Below the pieces are notes generated by a model, which was given only the letters and a program-made list of their open reading frames with translations, did no database searches and was not told where the DNA came from. A stretch of DNA of 64,000 bases, taken from NCBI GenBank assembly GCA_029880265.1, contig JAOUOT010000014.1, forward strand, positions 1 through 64,000, given 5' to 3'. This document shows positions 44,108 through 53,661 of the stretch, in pieces (positions within the stretch are counted from its first letter, which is position 1; every line of letters starts with the position of its first letter). A program made the position numbers and the translations under genes. This stretch comes from Spirochaetia bacterium (lineage in GTDB: Bacteria > Spirochaetota > Leptospiria > Turneriellales > JAOUOS01).

Positions 44108-47100
44108 ATGCGAAAAATTATAGATTGGAGCTTTTCAAACAAAACGCTTGTTCTTCTCGGGGCGGTAATCATATTTTTTGCGGGACTTTGGTCGGCGGGA
44201 AAAATTGAAAAAGATGCCATACCCGACTTATCAGATACGCAGGTGATTATAAAGGCCGATTATCCCGGGCAGCCCCCGCAGGTAATCGAAGAGCAGGTAA
44301 CGTATCCTTTGACGACAAGAATGCTTTCTGCGCCTTTCGCGAAAAATGTAAGAGCTTATTCTTTTTTCGGCTATTCTTTAATTTATGTTTTATACGAAGA
44401 CGGCACGGATCTCTACTGGGCAAGAAGCCGCGTTTTAGAATATTTAAACGGAATTCAAGACAAATTGCCTCCTCAGGTTTCTCTTGAGCTTGGGCCCGAC
44501 GCCACGTCTATCGGATGGATTTATCAGTATGTAATAAAAGATAAAACGGGCCGAAAAACTCTGGCCGATTTAAGAGATATTCAGGATTTTTTTCTTCGCT
44601 ATGAGCTTACGGCAATAGAAGGCGTAAGCGAAATTGCCGCCATAGGGGGGTTTCAAAGACAGTTTCAAGTCGAGGTAAATCCCGAATTATTATACCAGTA
44701 TGGCGTAAGGCTTACAGACATCGAGAAGGCGTTAAAAAAAGCGAATATGGAAACCGGGGCCAGATTGTTTCAGCAGGCCGAAACCGAATATATGGTTTTG
44801 GCCCGCGGTTATCTTCGCTCAATTGAAGAAATAAAATCGATACCCATAAGAATAAGAGAAGGCGGCGCGGTACTGCGAATGGAAAATATCGCCCATGTTA
44901 AAGAGGGGCCCGATATAAGGCGCGGTATTGCCGATCTTGACGGAGAGGGCGAAGTCGTAGGCGGCATTGTTATCATGCGCCCTGGCGAAGACGTAAATAA
45001 AACTATCAATCTCGTGAAAAAAAGACTTCAAGACATTAAAAGCTCTCTTCCCGAAGGGGTAGAGATAATTACCGTTTACGACAGATCAAAGCTGATTAAT
45101 AAAGCGGTTTCAAATTTAACGTTTAAGCTCATTGAAGAGCTTCTGGTCGTGGCGATTGTAACGGCTTTTTTTCTGATGCATTTTCGTTCGGCGGCCGTCG
45201 CTTTAATCGTACTGCCTCTTGGGGTTTTGCTTTCTCTTCTTTTTATGAATATTCTAGGGGTTACGGCAAACATCATGTCGTTAGGAGGCATAGCCATCGC
45301 CGTAGGCGTGATGGTAGACGCCAGCGTTGTTCTTGTCGAAAATACCCATAAACATCTTGAAAAGCTTCAAATTTCAAATCAAGGCGACGATTTATACTGG
45401 CAGGCGGCGAGAGAATCGGCCTATGAAACCGCTCCCGCTCTTTTTTGGTCCATGATGATTATTATTGTCAGCTTTCTGCCGGTTTTTGCTCTGCCCGAAC
45501 AAACAGGAAGGCTGTTTACCCCGCTTGCTTTGACAAAAACTCTGGCAATGGCCTCGAGTTCTTTTCTTTCAATACTGTTGCTTCCCGTTCTCGCCGGATA
45601 TTTTGTACGCGGAAAAATCCCCAGCGAAGAGAAGCATATTGTCAGCTCTTTTTTAATTCGCCTATACATGCCCTCTTTAAGATGGGCGTTAGAACATAAA
45701 AAAACGGTCTTCGGAGTTTCGGCGGCGGCTCTTCTTTTAAGTTTTTTACCCATTACCGGCCTGAAAATTCCTTTTGCTAAAGAGATGCTTATAGAGCCCA
45801 TAGGCGGCGAACTGATGCCGCCTCTTGAAGAAGAAGATTTATTATGGATGCCCTCGACAAATATACCGGGAATATCAATTTCAAAAGCCAGAGAAATTCT
45901 TCTTAAAACCGACAAACTCATAAAAGAAGTTCCCGAAGTAAAACGCGTCTTCGGCAAAATAGGCCGCGCCGATACGGCTACCGACCCCGCGCCTTTGACG
46001 ATGATTGAAACCACTATTTTATTGAAAGAAAAATCGGCCTGGCGAAGCGGCATGACATCCGAAAAAATATTCGACGAAATAGACAGAAAAGCGAGGCTCC
46101 CCGGTTTGACGGCCGCTTCTTACGGAATGCCCATTCGAACCCGCATTGATATGCTGGCCACGGGAATAAAAACTCCCCTTGGCGTCAAAATTTTAGGAGA
46201 TAACCTGCAAAAACTCGAAGATTTGGGCAAGCTGCTTGAAAATGAGATTGGCAAGATAAACGGCATAAGGGCCGTCTACGCAGAAAGAACCATGGGCGGC
46301 AATTATATTATTTACGATATTGACAGATACAAAGCGGGCATTTACGGGCTTGAAGTGGCCGATATTCAAAACGTTTTAGCGACGGCCTTAGGCGGCAGAA
46401 AAGTCACAGATATCATTTATGGCCCCTACCGCTGGAGCGCGAATATAAGATATATGAGAGACTACCGCGAATCAATAGAGAGTCTAAAAAATATTTACAT
46501 ACCATTGCCCGGCGCAGGCGGCGGCAAGATTCCCATATCTCAAGTCGCCGATATTCGAATTGAGAAAGGGCCGGCCGCCATAAAAACAGAGAACGCCCGC
46601 AAAACGCTTTGGCTCTATATTGTTCCCGATACCGGCGATATGGAATCTCTAGCGGCCGCCTTAAAAGAAAAACTTCAAGAAATAAAAAATATCGAAACGT
46701 CTATCTGGCCCAAAAGCTATACTTATATCATAAGCGGACAGTTTGAGCAGATGAAACTCGCTTCTGATCGCATGAAAATATTAATACCCGTGGTTCTTTT
46801 AATCGTATTTATTATTCTTTTTTTGCATTTTAAAAATTCTTCGCGTCCCTTATGGGTTATGTTTACTGCCTTGTTTTTCGCGCCTCTTGGGGGGCTCTGG
46901 TTTATGTTTTTAGCCGGATATAACCGCTCAACCGCTTCAGACGTAGGTTTTATCGCTTTAATGGGTCTTGCCGCCGAGACGGGTGTTTTGATGTTAATTT
47001 ATTTAGATTCGGCCCTTGCCAATATTAAAAAAAAGAACTTTAACGCCAAAGCTTTAAGAGGGGCGGTTCTTGAGGGCGCCGTCTTAAGGGTACGTCCGAA

Positions 47101-47305
47101 AATAATGACCGTATGCACCACCATTTTAGGGCTTCTGCCAATTTTCTGGGGAGACGAACCGGGAAATTCTGCCATGCGCCGAATAGCCGCCCCTATGGTA
47201 GGCGGTCTTATCACCTCGACAATTGTAACCTTAATTTTACTGCCTGTAATATTTGAATGGTATTATAAGAGAAGCGAAAAGAGCGGATGGTTTGGCCGAG
47301 CTTAG
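44108..47305 (+). CDS. cusA: Copper/silver efflux RND transporter permease CusA
   Basis: Proton-driven inner-membrane pump for Cu(I)/Ag(I). 1065 aa, full length, with 12 expected membrane helices and the HME-RND motif GVMVDASVVLVENTHKHLE in helix 4. The three methionines that bind metal in CusA are conserved by context: Met581 (LLWMPST), Met632 (PAPLTMIETTI) and Met682 (RIDMLATGIKTP), which supports Cu/Ag rather than Zn/Co specificity. It starts 12 bases after cusB. No sensor gene (cusRS or cueR type) is nearby. Confidence 0.95.
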   Translation: MRKIIDWSFSNKTLVLLGAVIIFFAGLWSAGKIEKDAIPDLSDTQVIIKADYPGQPPQVIEEQVTYPLTTRMLSAPFAKNVRAYSFFGYSLIYVLYEDGTDLYWARSRVLEYLNGIQDKLPPQVSLELGPDATSIGWIYQYVIKDKTGRKTLADLRDIQDFFLRYELTAIEGVSEIAAIGGFQRQFQVEVNPELLYQYGVRLTDIEKALKKANMETGARLFQQAETEYMVLARGYLRSIEEIKSIPIRIREGGAVLRMENIAHVKEGPDIRRGIADLDGEGEVVGGIVIMRPGEDVNKTINLVKKRLQDIKSSLPEGVEIITVYDRSKLINKAVSNLTFKLIEELLVVAIVTAFFLMHFRSAAVALIVLPLGVLLSLLFMNILGVTANIMSLGGIAIAVGVMVDASVVLVENTHKHLEKLQISNQGDDLYWQAARESAYETAPALFWSMMIIIVSFLPVFALPEQTGRLFTPLALTKTLAMASSSFLSILLLPVLAGYFVRGKIPSEEKHIVSSFLIRLYMPSLRWALEHKKTVFGVSAAALLLSFLPITGLKIPFAKEMLIEPIGGELMPPLEEEDLLWMPSTNIPGISISKAREILLKTDKLIKEVPEVKRVFGKIGRADTATDPAPLTMIETTILLKEKSAWRSGMTSEKIFDEIDRKARLPGLTAASYGMPIRTRIDMLATGIKTPLGVKILGDNLQKLEDLGKLLENEIGKINGIRAVYAERTMGGNYIIYDIDRYKAGIYGLEVADIQNVLATALGGRKVTDIIYGPYRWSANIRYMRDYRESIESLKNIYIPLPGAGGGKIPISQVADIRIEKGPAAIKTENARKTLWLYIVPDTGDMESLAAALKEKLQEIKNIETSIWPKSYTYIISGQFEQMKLASDRMKILIPVVLLIVFIILFLHFKNSSRPLWVMFTALFFAPLGGLWFMFLAGYNRSTASDVGFIALMGLAAETGVLMLIYLDSALANIKKKNFNAKALRGAVLEGAVLRVRPKIMTVCTTILGLLPIFWGDEPGNSAMRRIAAPMVGGLITSTIVTLILLPVIFEWYYKRSEKSGWFGRA

Positions 47306-47416
47306 CAATTTACTTGATTCTTGGCGATAGCGATTTCATGGGTGCATTCTATGTTCATATTTTCTCATTTGTAATCTGAATTTAAGGTTTTAGTACAAAG
47401 ATAAAAGAATAAAGTA

Positions 47417-47445
47417 TTGACATAACACTTAATGAGATATTTGTA
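47417..47445 (+). promoter_or_regulatory. Possible promoter ahead of the MITE-like element and lipoprotein gene
   Basis: TTGACA (47417-47422) is followed after 17 bases by TTTGTA (47440-47445), a good -35 with a poor -10. It lies 11 bases before the element at 47457, which separates it from the lipoprotein gene at 47680. The 110 bases between cusA and this site show nothing clear, and no terminator is seen. Confidence 0.4.
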
Positions 47446-47456
47446 TCATTAATTAA

Positions 47457-47651
47457 GGGACTATGTAATAAGTCGTATTTCGATACATTTTTCGCCGTTT
47501 ATCGAGTGAAAAATGCCGAAAATAAGGTATTTTTCGTATCGTAAGCAAAGCTCGCCGCTTGTACTGTTATGACGTTGTCGCAGACATGCTGTGCCGAAGT
47601 GAAGGCCGATGAGGCGGAAAACACTCAATAACCGACTTTTTATACAATTCC
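47457..47651. mobile_element. MITE-like element, long copy (195 bp)
   Basis: Non-coding element with imperfect terminal inverted repeats of about 20 bp (left GGGACTATGTAATAAGTCG; the right end reads GGAATTGTATAAAAAGTCG on the other strand). It is flanked by TTAA on both sides (47453-47456, 47652-47655), which looks like a target duplication. The first 90 bases match the copy at 51058 at roughly 90 percent by hand alignment; a central block of about 50 bases (from about 47556) is unique to this copy. No transposase is present. Confidence 0.7.
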
Positions 47652-47679
47652 TTAAAAATAAAATCAAGAGGTTAAAAAT

Positions 47680-48384
47680 ATGAATAAAATTAAAAACGGA
47701 GCGCTTTTAATAATTCTTTCGATTCTGTTTTCTTCATGCGGTAAGAATGTTGTTAAACCTTCTGTTCCCATAAAAAAGGTGGCGGTGGTTCAATTTTCGG
47801 TTTCAGATTACGGAGGAATGGTTGAAGCACAGGGTTTAGGAAGCGAATCAGGGGCAGTGTTAATGCAGAGTCAGTTAAATCAATTACTGATAGAAACAGA
47901 AAAAAGTATGGCTAAACTTTGGTCGGTAAAAAATTCAGACGGGTTTGCTTCAAACTCAAAATATTTAAGTATTTCAATTGAAAATCCCCACCATAATGTG
48001 TATGTTCCTTATAAAGGGAACGGCGCAATGCCGATATTTATGAGTCATAGCGATCTAAAACAAGGGATGGTGCCGCCTCAAGTCGCCATGGATATTTGCG
48101 ATGCTCTGGGCGTAGACGCCATAGTGTTTGTTTTTTCAGAGTGGGCCCTTAAAACAGGCGGATTTATTCCAACGACTAAAGCTTTGACAAAAAACGTTTT
48201 TTCTATGTGGGACAAAAACGGCAATCTTATTGCCTGGCAAAGAGCAAATAAAATGGGCCAGCGTACTCTTGGGGTAGGAAGACTGGTATTTGTCAATAGG
48301 GATACAATTGGTCAATGGTCAGACGCATATCTAGAGGCTCTGGATATGATCTTAGCCAATCCTGAGATTCAAAGTATTCAATAA
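47680..48384 (+). CDS. Putative lipoprotein, 234 aa
   Basis: Signal peptide with lipobox LFSSCGK gives Cys at about 21. The mature protein starts KKVAVVQFSVSDYG, an opening like that of CsgG- or GNA1162-type periplasmic proteins, and contains ALGVDAIVFVFSEWALK and DKNGNLIAWQRANK. No confident family assignment. AAGAGG precedes the ATG. A MITE-like element ends 28 bases upstream, so its leader includes part of that element. Confidence 0.75.
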   Translation: MNKIKNGALLIILSILFSSCGKNVVKPSVPIKKVAVVQFSVSDYGGMVEAQGLGSESGAVLMQSQLNQLLIETEKSMAKLWSVKNSDGFASNSKYLSISIENPHHNVYVPYKGNGAMPIFMSHSDLKQGMVPPQVAMDICDALGVDAIVFVFSEWALKTGGFIPTTKALTKNVFSMWDKNGNLIAWQRANKMGQRTLGVGRLVFVNRDTIGQWSDAYLEALDMILANPEIQSIQ

Positions 48385-48400
48385 AAAGAATTTGCCGCGG

Positions 48401-49573
48401 CTATTTTAAGCGGCGAATTTCTTCATGAAGAAATGACGCCGCTTTTTTCGCGGCGTCTTTTTCTCCGAGAGCCTTTTTTATAACTACAAAATTATTTCTC
48501 ATGTCAGTTCTGTAAAATTCGTCAAAGCTCAGTTTTTTTAATTCGGGCAGGGCGTTTTTTAAGGTCATTTCATGCTGCAAAAATTCTCTGGCCAGAAAAT
48601 CTTTAAATATCATGTTTACGATGCCTATATAAGGAATCTGCATTATCATTTTTCCTATGCGGTAAGTGAGCCACGATGTTTTATAAAAAATGAAAAAAGG
48701 CGTTTCAAGTAAGGCGCATTCTAAAGTAACCGTACCCGAACAGGCCGCGGCGCAATCGGCTTGCGCCAGAGTTTTGTGGGTTCCCATGGCCGTTATTGAT
48801 ACATAAGAAGGTAAATTAAAGCTTTTAATTAATTTTTCGGCCGCTTTACCCGATGCGGGAACCTCAAATTTTGCCTCAGGATATTCTTTATGAAAACTTT
48901 GCGCCAATTCGATTAAAAACGGCATATGATTTTTAATTTCTGAAAAGCGCGAACCGGGCAAAAGAGCGATTCGAGGACGGTTTTTAATTTGAGAAGTTTT
49001 TCGAAAGGGCGCTTTGGCAAGTTTCATTTTTTTTAGGCTTTCTTTTACGTCGTCGGCCAAAGGATGACCCATAAAAAAAGCGTTTGCTTTTTCTTTTTTA
49101 TAAAGGGTTACCTCAAAATCATAAAGGCACAAGACAGATTTAAAAGCTTTTTTTATTCTGTGAATTCGCTTATAGTTCCATGCCCAAAACTGGGGCGATA
49201 CAATTTTATAACAGGGTATGTTTTTTCTTGAAAGAGCTTCGGCAAGGCGAACGCTGAAACCCGAAAAATCGACCAGAATAACGGCTTTTGGCTTTCTTCT
49301 TTCGGTTTCTTTGACAATTTGATTTATCAGTTTTTTAAAAAACCGGATTTTTTTTACGCCCTCCCAAAAACCCAGGGTCGACATCTTATCAATATGAAGA
49401 AGAATATCGGTTCTTTCTTTTTTCATTTGATCGCCGCCAAGGCCCCAGAATTGATAATCGCCTTTCTTTTTTAATTCGCGTATGATAGAGGATCCAAGAA
49501 GATCGCCCGAGGTTTCTCCCGCCGTTATAAGCAGGTTAACCGGCTTTTTTTCGTTAATTTTCTTCGACTTCAT
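48401..49573 (-). CDS. lpxB: Lipid-A-disaccharide synthase
   Basis: Joins UDP-2,3-diacylglucosamine and lipid X to form the lipid A disaccharide at the inner membrane. 390 aa. Motifs are LITAGETSGDLLG at the start, FWGLGGDQM, VILVDFSGFSVRLAEA, SPQFWAW, FMGHPLADD, IALLPGSRFSEI and CSGTVTLECALLETPFFIFYK. The ATG at 49573 lies inside the 3' end of purF, so the two are probably coupled; a TTG three codons earlier is possible. The convergent lipoprotein gene ends 16 bases away. Confidence 0.95.
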   Translation of the reverse strand: MKSKKINEKKPVNLLITAGETSGDLLGSSIIRELKKKGDYQFWGLGGDQMKKERTDILLHIDKMSTLGFWEGVKKIRFFKKLINQIVKETERRKPKAVILVDFSGFSVRLAEALSRKNIPCYKIVSPQFWAWNYKRIHRIKKAFKSVLCLYDFEVTLYKKEKANAFFMGHPLADDVKESLKKMKLAKAPFRKTSQIKNRPRIALLPGSRFSEIKNHMPFLIELAQSFHKEYPEAKFEVPASGKAAEKLIKSFNLPSYVSITAMGTHKTLAQADCAAACSGTVTLECALLETPFFIFYKTSWLTYRIGKMIMQIPYIGIVNMIFKDFLAREFLQHEMTLKNALPELKKLSFDEFYRTDMRNNFVVIKKALGEKDAAKKAASFLHEEIRRLK

Positions 49574-50993
49574 ATTCTTCAAAAAGAGTTTTTTGGTTAG
49601 AATAAGAATCGGCGCTATCTGAATCTAAAGGTACGGGATAGTTTCCGTCAAAGCAGGCCATGCAGTAATTATGGCCGCCCCCGCAGGCTTCGCTCATGCC
49701 CTCTATTGACAAATAAGCGATTGAGTCTACCCTGAGATATTTCTTAATTTCTTCAAGAGTATGCGTAGAAGCGATAAGTTCCGATTTTGTGGGAATGTCA
49801 ATGCCGTAATAACAAGGGTATAATGTTGGGGGCGATGATATTCTAACATGAATTTCTTTGGCGCCGCAGCTTCTCAGCATTTTAACAATTTTTCGCTGCG
49901 TGGTGCCGCGCATGATGCTGTCGTCTACAACGATCACTCTCTTGTTTTTAACGACGGCCTCAATGGCGTTGTATTTTAGTTTCGCGCCAAAATCACGAAT
50001 TTTTTGGTCAGGTTCAATAAAAGTTCTGCCTATGTAATGCGAGCGAATGAGCCCAATATGAAAGGGAATGCCGCTTTCGGTAGAGTAGCCAAGCGCAGAT
50101 ACGGTAGACGAATCTGGCACGGGCATGACCAGATCGGCTTCTACGGGAAATTCTTTAGATAAAGTGGCGCCTAATTTAAGACGAACGTCATAAACCGGAC
50201 GGCTGAAAATAGTAGAATCGGGTCTTGAAAAATAAATATATTCAAATATGCATAAACTTTCTTTGCACTTCTCAAAAGGAAAAAACGACTTAAGCTCGTT
50301 ATCTTCAATAATTATAAGTTCGCCGGGTTTTACTTCTCTTTCATATTTGGCGTCTACGATATCGAGGGCGCAGGTTTCTGAAGCGATAACCCATCCGCCC
50401 GCTTTTTTGCCTAATACCAGGGGGCGAAAACCGTTTACGTCGCGTACCGCGTACAAGGCGTCTTTGGTAAGGGCCAAAAGAGAAAATGCGCCTTTAATTT
50501 TTGTAAGAGCTTCAATTAAAGCGGCTTTGAAAGTAGTTTCTTTGCTTCTTGCCAATAAGTGTACAATAACCTCTGTATCAACCGTCGTTTGAAAAATAGA
50601 GCCTTCTTTTTCGAGTTCAAGGCGAAGCTTCCATGAATTTGTTAAATTTCCGTTATGGGCCAGGGCGATAGAGCCGAACTTAGATTCCATTCGAATAGGC
50701 TGGGCGTTTCTTAAAAAGCTTGAGCCAGTTGTGCTGTATCTATTATGCCCAATCGCGACGTCTCCTTGAAGCTGCCTAAGCTTATTTTCTGAAAAGACCT
50801 CGCTTACCTTGCCCATATTCGCGAATCTGAATAAATGATTTCCGTCGGTAGAAATAATGCCGGCGCTTTCTTGCCCTCTGTGCTGCAAAGCGTGTAGGCC
50901 CAAATAAACAAGATTAGCGGCCTGTTTTTGTTTATAAACAGCAACCACGCCGCATTCTTCTTTCGGATATATGTCGATTTTTTTCGTAGACAC
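49554..50993 (-). CDS. purF: Amidophosphoribosyltransferase
   Basis: First committed step of purine synthesis: PRPP plus glutamine to 5-phosphoribosylamine. 479 aa. The nucleophile Cys14 (EECGVVAVY) sits behind a 13-residue propeptide. The PRPP loop is VIVVDDSIMRGTT. Cys in YPCYYGIDIP and in HNYCMACFDGNYPV suggest the [4Fe-4S] type known from Bacillus. Purine neighbours are absent; instead it is followed by lpxB. The upstream region contains the short MITE-like copy. Confidence 0.96.
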   Translation of the reverse strand: MSTKKIDIYPKEECGVVAVYKQKQAANLVYLGLHALQHRGQESAGIISTDGNHLFRFANMGKVSEVFSENKLRQLQGDVAIGHNRYSTTGSSFLRNAQPIRMESKFGSIALAHNGNLTNSWKLRLELEKEGSIFQTTVDTEVIVHLLARSKETTFKAALIEALTKIKGAFSLLALTKDALYAVRDVNGFRPLVLGKKAGGWVIASETCALDIVDAKYEREVKPGELIIIEDNELKSFFPFEKCKESLCIFEYIYFSRPDSTIFSRPVYDVRLKLGATLSKEFPVEADLVMPVPDSSTVSALGYSTESGIPFHIGLIRSHYIGRTFIEPDQKIRDFGAKLKYNAIEAVVKNKRVIVVDDSIMRGTTQRKIVKMLRSCGAKEIHVRISSPPTLYPCYYGIDIPTKSELIASTHTLEEIKKYLRVDSIAYLSIEGMSEACGGGHNYCMACFDGNYPVPLDSDSADSYSNQKTLFEEYEVEEN

Positions 50994-51057
50994 CTGAAAA
51001 ACTGTATTACCTTAGAAAAAAATAGAAACCATGCGGCAATTAATTATATTTTGCATG

Positions 51058-51202
51058 GGGCTTAATAAGTCGTATTTCGATACATTTTCTACCGTTCATC
51101 GAGTGAAAAATTCCGAAAATAAGGCATTTTTCGTATCGTAGCAAAGCTCGCCGAAGGCTGATGAGGCAGAAAATACTCAATAACCGACTTATTACACAGC
51201 CC
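51058..51202. mobile_element. MITE-like element, short copy (145 bp)
   Basis: Second copy of the element at 47457. Terminal inverted repeats are GGGCTTAATAAGTCG on the left and, read from the other strand, GGGCTGTGTAATAAGTCG on the right. CATG flanks both sides (51054-51057, 51203-51206) as a likely 4-bp target duplication. It lacks about 50 central bases of the long copy. It lies between the purF start and the flaA stop, both minus strand, so it may separate or link their transcripts. Confidence 0.72.
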
Positions 51203-51215
51203 CATGCAATTATTT

Positions 51216-52049
51216 TTACTTCCAGCTGTCTTTGATTTGCGCCCCGGGATAATGTTCCTGGCTTCTGTCGACGAGAATAATGATTTGATCGATTATAAAA
51301 CGATAAAAACCGCTTTGTTCTTTAGAGCTGCTTTTTAGTTTTAAACCGTGAAACGTGAAGTCGTAAAGGTGAGCCTTTTTGGGATTTTTTGCGGCAAGGC
51401 TCCACGGTAAATTTATTTCAAATCTCTGCCAGCCGTTAAAATCTAATGTTGAGATTTTAACGGGTAAAAAAACTCCATTGCTGTTTGAGAATAAAGCGTA
51501 CAGGGTATGTTTTACCGGCTTGTCGTTGTTTATCCACAAGGCAATGGCTCTGGGAATTCCTTGTATGGTTTTTTTTAGATTGTTTGCCGTGGGCAGATTT
51601 AAAATAAGCAAATCTTTTCCCGGATTTTGAAAATGAAATAGAATTTCATAAGAATATTTCGGATCTTTAAGCGCATTTCGTCCGCTTGCTTTTGCCGATC
51701 TATTTGCATATTGACGGTCAAGCATAAACATAAGGGCCTTTTCTCTTTTTACGGGATTTTTGCTTTGCAAAAAGAACGGTTCTTTTTCGATAAATTTGGC
51801 CGTTATTTCATGAGCCGAACGTTTTTGAATAGACCAGTGTATTTTCTCTTCAAAGTCGTCTATAAGATAGAAATCAAAGGCTTTGCCGGGTAAAATGCCC
51901 TGCCACATGGCTGCCGACTTCTTCTCGACATTTTGAAAGTCGTTTATAGGTTGGCTGGCTAGGTTAAATTTAGGGTCAAAAGGCCCCGTTAAGATAATAA
52001 AAAAAAAACCGATAAGCAGAAGACTTTTCAGGGGAGAGAGCCTGGTCAT
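51216..52049 (-). CDS. flaA: Flagellar filament outer layer protein FlaA
   Basis: Periplasmic sheath protein of spirochaetal flagella. 277 aa with an N-terminal signal sequence (LKSLLLIGFFFIILTG). The FlaA pattern is visible: DDFEEKIHWSIQ, PRAIALWINNDKPVKHTLYA, VKISTLDFNGWQRFEINLPW and DFTFHGLKLKSSSKEQSGFYR, ending with IDQIIILVDRS. It stands apart from the flaB genes, about 34 kb away, as is common for flaA. The SD is weak. Confidence 0.85.
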   Translation of the reverse strand: MTRLSPLKSLLLIGFFFIILTGPFDPKFNLASQPINDFQNVEKKSAAMWQGILPGKAFDFYLIDDFEEKIHWSIQKRSAHEITAKFIEKEPFFLQSKNPVKREKALMFMLDRQYANRSAKASGRNALKDPKYSYEILFHFQNPGKDLLILNLPTANNLKKTIQGIPRAIALWINNDKPVKHTLYALFSNSNGVFLPVKISTLDFNGWQRFEINLPWSLAAKNPKKAHLYDFTFHGLKLKSSSKEQSGFYRFIIDQIIILVDRSQEHYPGAQIKDSWK

Positions 52050-52131
52050 ATTCTGCTTATCGGAAAGTTTTGTTCTAACCGCAAGCTAATTTCAAATATA
52101 CAGGATATTTGATAACATAGTAATTTAGGGT

Positions 52132-52743
52132 TTAATTTAACCCTCTTTCGGCAAATTCCCAATTTGCCAGTTTTTCAAAAAAAGTATCGATATATGCCGG
52201 TCTTTTGTTCTGGTAATCAAGATAGTAGGCGTGTTCCCAAACGTCTATCGTCAAAATAGGCTTTTTACCATGAGCGAGGGGAGTATCGGCGTTTGAGGTT
52301 TTTTCAATTTTTAATTTACCCTGATCTAATACAAGCCATGCCCATCCGCTGCCAAACTGTGTCGCGGCCGCCGTCTTGAATTCTTCTAAGAATTTTTCAA
52401 AGCTTGTGAAATCTTCGTTGATTTTTTCGGCAAGCTTTCCCGAAGGCGTTCCCCCGCCTTTGGGGTTCATACTGTGCCAGTAAAATGAGTGGTTAAATAC
52501 CTGCGCTGCGTTGTTAAAAATTCCCGCTTTGCCGGCGTCGCCTGCCGTATTTTTAATAATATCTTCAAGCGATTGGTCTTTATGTTCGGTCGCTTCTATT
52601 AGTTTATTTAAATTATCAACATAAGCCTTATGATGTTTTTGATAATGAAAACTGAATGTATGAGCCGATATATGGGGTTCCAGAGCGTTTTCTGCATATG
52701 GCAGCGGTTTTAATGTAAAGGGGGCCTTTTCTTGATTTATCAC
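52132..52743 (-). CDS. sodB: Superoxide dismutase, Fe/Mn family (Fe-type)
   Basis: Cytoplasmic conversion of superoxide to oxygen and hydrogen peroxide. 203 aa. Metal ligands lie in [18 protein letters not shown] and the [17 protein letters not shown] block. [16 protein letters not shown] is the pattern of iron enzymes. It starts with GTG behind a good AGGAG SD. A clear sigma-70 promoter stands upstream. A second, lipoprotein-type Cu/Zn SOD is encoded 5.8 kb away. Confidence 0.95.
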   Translation of the reverse strand: MINQEKAPFTLKPLPYAENALEPHISAHTFSFHYQKHHKAYVDNLNKLIEATEHKDQSLEDIIKNTAGDAGKAGIFNNAAQVFNHSFYWHSMNPKGGGTPSGKLAEKINEDFTSFEKFLEEFKTAAATQFGSGWAWLVLDQGKLKIEKTSNADTPLAHGKKPILTIDVWEHAYYLDYQNKRPAYIDTFFEKLANWEFAERGLN

Positions 52744-52775
52744 AAAATCTCCTGTTTAATTTTATTTTTACAAAT

Positions 52776-52804
52776 ATATTATTAAATAAAATAAGATCTG
52801 TCAA
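52776..52804 (-). promoter_or_regulatory. Sigma-70 promoter of sodB
   Basis: On the minus strand TTGACA (52799-52804) is followed by a 17-base spacer and TAATAT (52776-52781). The -10 ends 33 bases before the GTG start, leaving room for a short leader with AGGAG. This is the best-formed promoter I can see in the window. Confidence 0.75.
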
Positions 52805-52907
52805 AAAAAAATATTAATATATTGCCAGTACGAGTTTTTTTTGCAAATTGACGGTAAATATTCTATAAAAACGGCCTCAAGCGGCAACCGTATGCGTAAA
52901 AAATATA

Positions 52908-53627
52908 ATGAATAATATTTTAATAAAACTTAACGAAAAAAAAGACGCTTTATTTGTAATTTTTCTTTTCTTTGTTTATTTGGGTTCTATCTTATTTGCT
53001 TACATGGTTTTTTTCTGGGTTCCTTCTGACGCAGAGCAGGGGGTGGCCCAAAGAATTTTCTATTATCATGTGCCGACCGCTCTTGTCTCTTTTCTCGGGT
53101 TTTTTATCGCCTTTATTTACTGCATTCAATATCTAAGAACGCGAGATTTAGCTTTTGACAGAAAAGCGGCGGTTTATGCGCTGGCCGGCTGGGTGTTTAC
53201 AACAGGCGTTCTATTAACGGGGCCGCTTTGGGCAAAGCCAATTTGGGGCGATTTTTGGAACTGGAAAGACCAAAGGCTTATTAGTTTTTTTGTTTTATGG
53301 ATGATGTACGCCGGATATTTAATATTTCGCATGGGAATCGTCGAGCCGCATAAAAGGGCACGTTTCTCGGCGGTTTTAGGCATAATCGCTTTTATGGACG
53401 TTCCCTTGGTATATTTTTCAATTCGTATATGGAACACGGCGGTGCATCCTCAGGCTGTGCTGGCCACAACGAAAAAAGGCGCGGGGCTTTTTGACCCTTC
53501 TATGAAAATTACTTTTTTCTTCGGCATGTTTTTATTTTTATGCAAATTTTTTATTACAGCATGGGTTACGGCGCGCTATTATCTGTTAAAGCAAATTCAG
53601 GCAGAAAAAGAAGCCGAAGAAAATTAG
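52908..53627 (+). CDS. ccmC: Heme exporter protein CcmC
   Basis: Cytochrome c maturation (system I) protein that delivers heme to CcmE. 239 aa with six membrane helices. The tryptophan-rich heme loop is WGDFWNWKDQRL (113-124). The conserved histidines are His54 in FYYHVPTA and the one in AVHPQAVL. No ccmA, B, E or F is adjacent; the next gene is a small one-helix protein. No clear SD. Confidence 0.88.
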   Translation: MNNILIKLNEKKDALFVIFLFFVYLGSILFAYMVFFWVPSDAEQGVAQRIFYYHVPTALVSFLGFFIAFIYCIQYLRTRDLAFDRKAAVYALAGWVFTTGVLLTGPLWAKPIWGDFWNWKDQRLISFFVLWMMYAGYLIFRMGIVEPHKRARFSAVLGIIAFMDVPLVYFSIRIWNTAVHPQAVLATTKKGAGLFDPSMKITFFFGMFLFLCKFFITAWVTARYYLLKQIQAEKEAEEN

Positions 53628-53661
53628 TAATTATACAAAAGATAAAAATAAGGAAAGAATC

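Noticed and set aside
45421-46053. 210-aa open frame antisense to cusA
   Set aside because: It lies wholly inside the well-supported cusA gene, has no family features and reflects the codon bias of the opposite strand.
47461-47667. 68-aa frame inside the MITE-like element
   Set aside because: It has no ribosome site or known motif and is interrupted in the shorter copy; the element appears non-coding.
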